Part shown: one piece after another, positions 5,815-6,945 of the stretch
How the letters are laid out: each line of letters starts with the position of its first letter
Numbering within the stretch: position 1 is the first letter of the stretch
NCBI GenBank assembly: GCA_021737445.1
Contig: JAIPDY010000175.1
Location: 1 to 6,945 of the forward strand
DNA length: 6,945 nucleotides
DNA from: Desulfotignum sp.
GTDB taxonomy: Bacteria; Desulfobacterota; Desulfobacteria; Desulfobacterales; Desulfobacteraceae
Direction of reading: 5' to 3'
The notes under the pieces: generated by a model
Database searches by the model: none
What the model was told of the DNA's origin: nothing
The model's input: only the letters and a program-made list of their open reading frames with translations
Position numbers and translations under genes: made by a program

Positions 5815-6945
5815 ATGCACCCAAAAAACAACATCATGGATGAAAAACAGATCCTGGCCGCGTTTATTTCAAAACTGCCCGAGGCCATCCTGATCTGTGA
5901 TTCCAGCGGCAGTATTCTTTTGCATGACCGCCAGTCAGAAGCCTGGCTGACACCGGCACACCCCGGATCTGGCATGCCTGTCTCAATGAACGGTACCCCC
6001 ATCACCGCCTATATTGACAAAGACCTCATGGAACATGCACTTGACGACATGACTGAGCAGCTCAGGCAGCCGGCTTCAAATGCCGTCGCCACCTTTATTT
6101 TGCATAAACGCCGCCGTATTCTGCAGGCCCAGGTGGTGCCTGTTTTAAGCCATACCGGAGTGTTTACCGGATTTGTGGTGATTCTTGACGATATCACCCG
6201 GCAAAGCCATGCTGAAAAACGGGTGGAATCCATTTTAAAGACATTGTCGAAAAATGCCAGGTCCCCCATGGCAGGCATCAGGGCCGCGATCGAGGCCATG
6301 AGACAGTTTCCCGGGATGGATGATGAAAAACAGGACAAATTCAAAGAGATCATCTACAATGAATCCATTGCCTTAAGCGATCTTCTCAACCGCATATCAG
6401 AGGACTACACAGGCCTGATCCATACCAAAAAATCCTTGAAAAGCGTATTTTTAAGTGATCTTCTGCAAACGGTTGCCAGGCGGGGGCAGCGGCACACGCC
6501 CGGTATCTTGTGCCACATCATTGAGAACAGGGAAAACAAGGATATCAGAATCACGGCCGATGCCTACCTGATGATCACCGCCATATTCTTTGTACTGGAA
6601 CGGGTGAACTTTGAAACCGGGGCCGTGGAATTTGACATCTCCTTTAAAACAGAAAACCGGATTGTCCTGATGGACATCACCTGGAAAGGCCCCCCCATCG
6701 ATCCCCGGTCCATCAGACAATGGGAATCGGTTGCCATCCATACCCGGCATGCTGTCCTGAACATCAGCTTAAAACAAGCCCTTAACCAACACCACAGTGC
6801 CATTTCAACCTGTCCCGGCCGGCCCGGCAAAAAGGAGCCACCCGGTCTGCGGTTCTTTATCCCCCAGGATGTGAGCCCGGTCCAGGAATCTGTTGAACCG
6901 GTGTCTGCCCTGCCTGAAACCCGGATCCAGATCCGGGACCTGGAC
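5815..6945 (+). CDS. PAS / degenerate histidine-kinase-like protein, 3' end outside window; possible exonuclease fusion
   Basis: 377 codons are present and the frame is still open at the right edge. Residues 12-130 look like a PAS sensor domain (LPEAILICDSSGSILL, 21-36; GFVVILDDITRQ, 119-130). Residues 133-200 resemble the helical dimerisation domain of histidine kinases, but the H-box reads SKNARSPM (145-152) where SHELRTPL is expected, so the phospho-accepting histidine is gone. Residues 245-350 resemble the ATP-binding domain, with the N-box asparagine absent and MDITWKGPPID (286-296) in place of the DxGxGI region. From memory, this W-x-G-x-P-I version occurs in proteins whose C-terminus is a DnaQ-like 3'-5' exonuclease, and the final residues (ETRIQIRDLD) could lead into one; this cannot be seen here. 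No membrane segment is visible. ATG 5815 is the first start after an in-frame stop at 5800; ATG 5836 is an alternative. The nearest Shine-Dalgarno match (AAGGA, 5795-5799) is 15 bases away, an unusually long spacing. Confidence 0.75.
   Translation, partial: MHPKNNIMDEKQILAAFISKLPEAILICDSSGSILLHDRQSEAWLTPAHPGSGMPVSMNGTPITAYIDKDLMEHALDDMTEQLRQPASNAVATFILHKRRRILQAQVVPVLSHTGVFTGFVVILDDITRQSHAEKRVESILKTLSKNARSPMAGIRAAIEAMRQFPGMDDEKQDKFKEIIYNESIALSDLLNRISEDYTGLIHTKKSLKSVFLSDLLQTVARRGQRHTPGILCHIIENRENKDIRITADAYLMITAIFFVLERVNFETGAVEFDISFKTENRIVLMDITWKGPPIDPRSIRQWESVAIHTRHAVLNISLKQALNQHHSAISTCPGRPGKKEPPGLRFFIPQDVSPVQESVEPVSALPETRIQIRDLD

Noticed and set aside
5799..5843. Short ORF from ATG 5799 (14 codons) before the PAS/kinase-like gene
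   Set aside because: It is out of frame with the real gene, its composition is uninformative, and the Shine-Dalgarno-like AGAAGG directly abuts the ATG with no usable spacing.
1..6945. CRISPR array, tRNA or rRNA genes, prophage genes
   Set aside because: No regularly spaced repeats, cloverleaf-like segments, rRNA signatures or phage structural or integrase proteins were seen. The only clear long repeat is the 24-base pair at 560 and 3701.

Overview
The window reads as a chromosomal accessory region of a Gram-negative anaerobe, most likely a sulfate reducer of the Desulfobacteraceae (Desulfobacterota). That placement is an inference from the protein families: an acetyl-CoA hydrolase/transferase fused to an acetyltransferase, a PAS/kinase-like protein of a type I associate with exonuclease fusions, and a ferredoxin-type aldo/keto reductase fragment. 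It also rests on moderate GC and on every supported gene lying on the + strand. No rRNA or tRNA gene is present to confirm it.

Layout: (1) Positions 1-292 hold a long imperfect hairpin followed by T residues at the left edge, probably the terminator of a gene outside the window. An AT-rich leader follows, with two tiny ORFs that end at the next start codon. (2) Positions 293-3262 encode a 989-residue protein that joins an archaeo-eukaryotic primase (AEP) domain of the TOTE conflict-system type, a superfamily 2 helicase and a phospholipase-D-type nuclease. All the signature motifs I can check are intact, so this is a candidate single-protein genome-defence or conflict system. (3) Positions 3267-3623 hold the first third of an aldo/keto reductase, cut off before its catalytic histidine. 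Debris follows to about 3740, including a 24-base near-perfect copy of a segment of the primase gene. (4) Positions 3888-5786 encode a CoA-transferase-like domain fused to a GNAT acetyltransferase. The usual catalytic glutamate is replaced by proline and two other CoA-transferase motifs are eroded. (5) From 5815 past the right edge runs a PAS plus histidine-kinase-like protein that lacks the phospho-accepting histidine and the usual ATP-binding residues. It probably continues into another domain, perhaps a 3'-5' exonuclease.

How the genes may work together: the left half (293 to about 3740) looks like an inserted, AT-richer defence gene next to a broken metabolic gene. The right half looks like a two-gene operon in which enzymes built for one reaction seem to have become sensors. 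A probably inactive CoA-transferase would control a protein acetyltransferase, and a probably inactive histidine kinase would control a downstream domain. This resembles Pat/PatZ lysine acetyltransferases, where a dead acyl-CoA synthetase domain senses acetyl-CoA, but with a different sensor fold. The functional links are inference; the motif losses are seen in the sequence.
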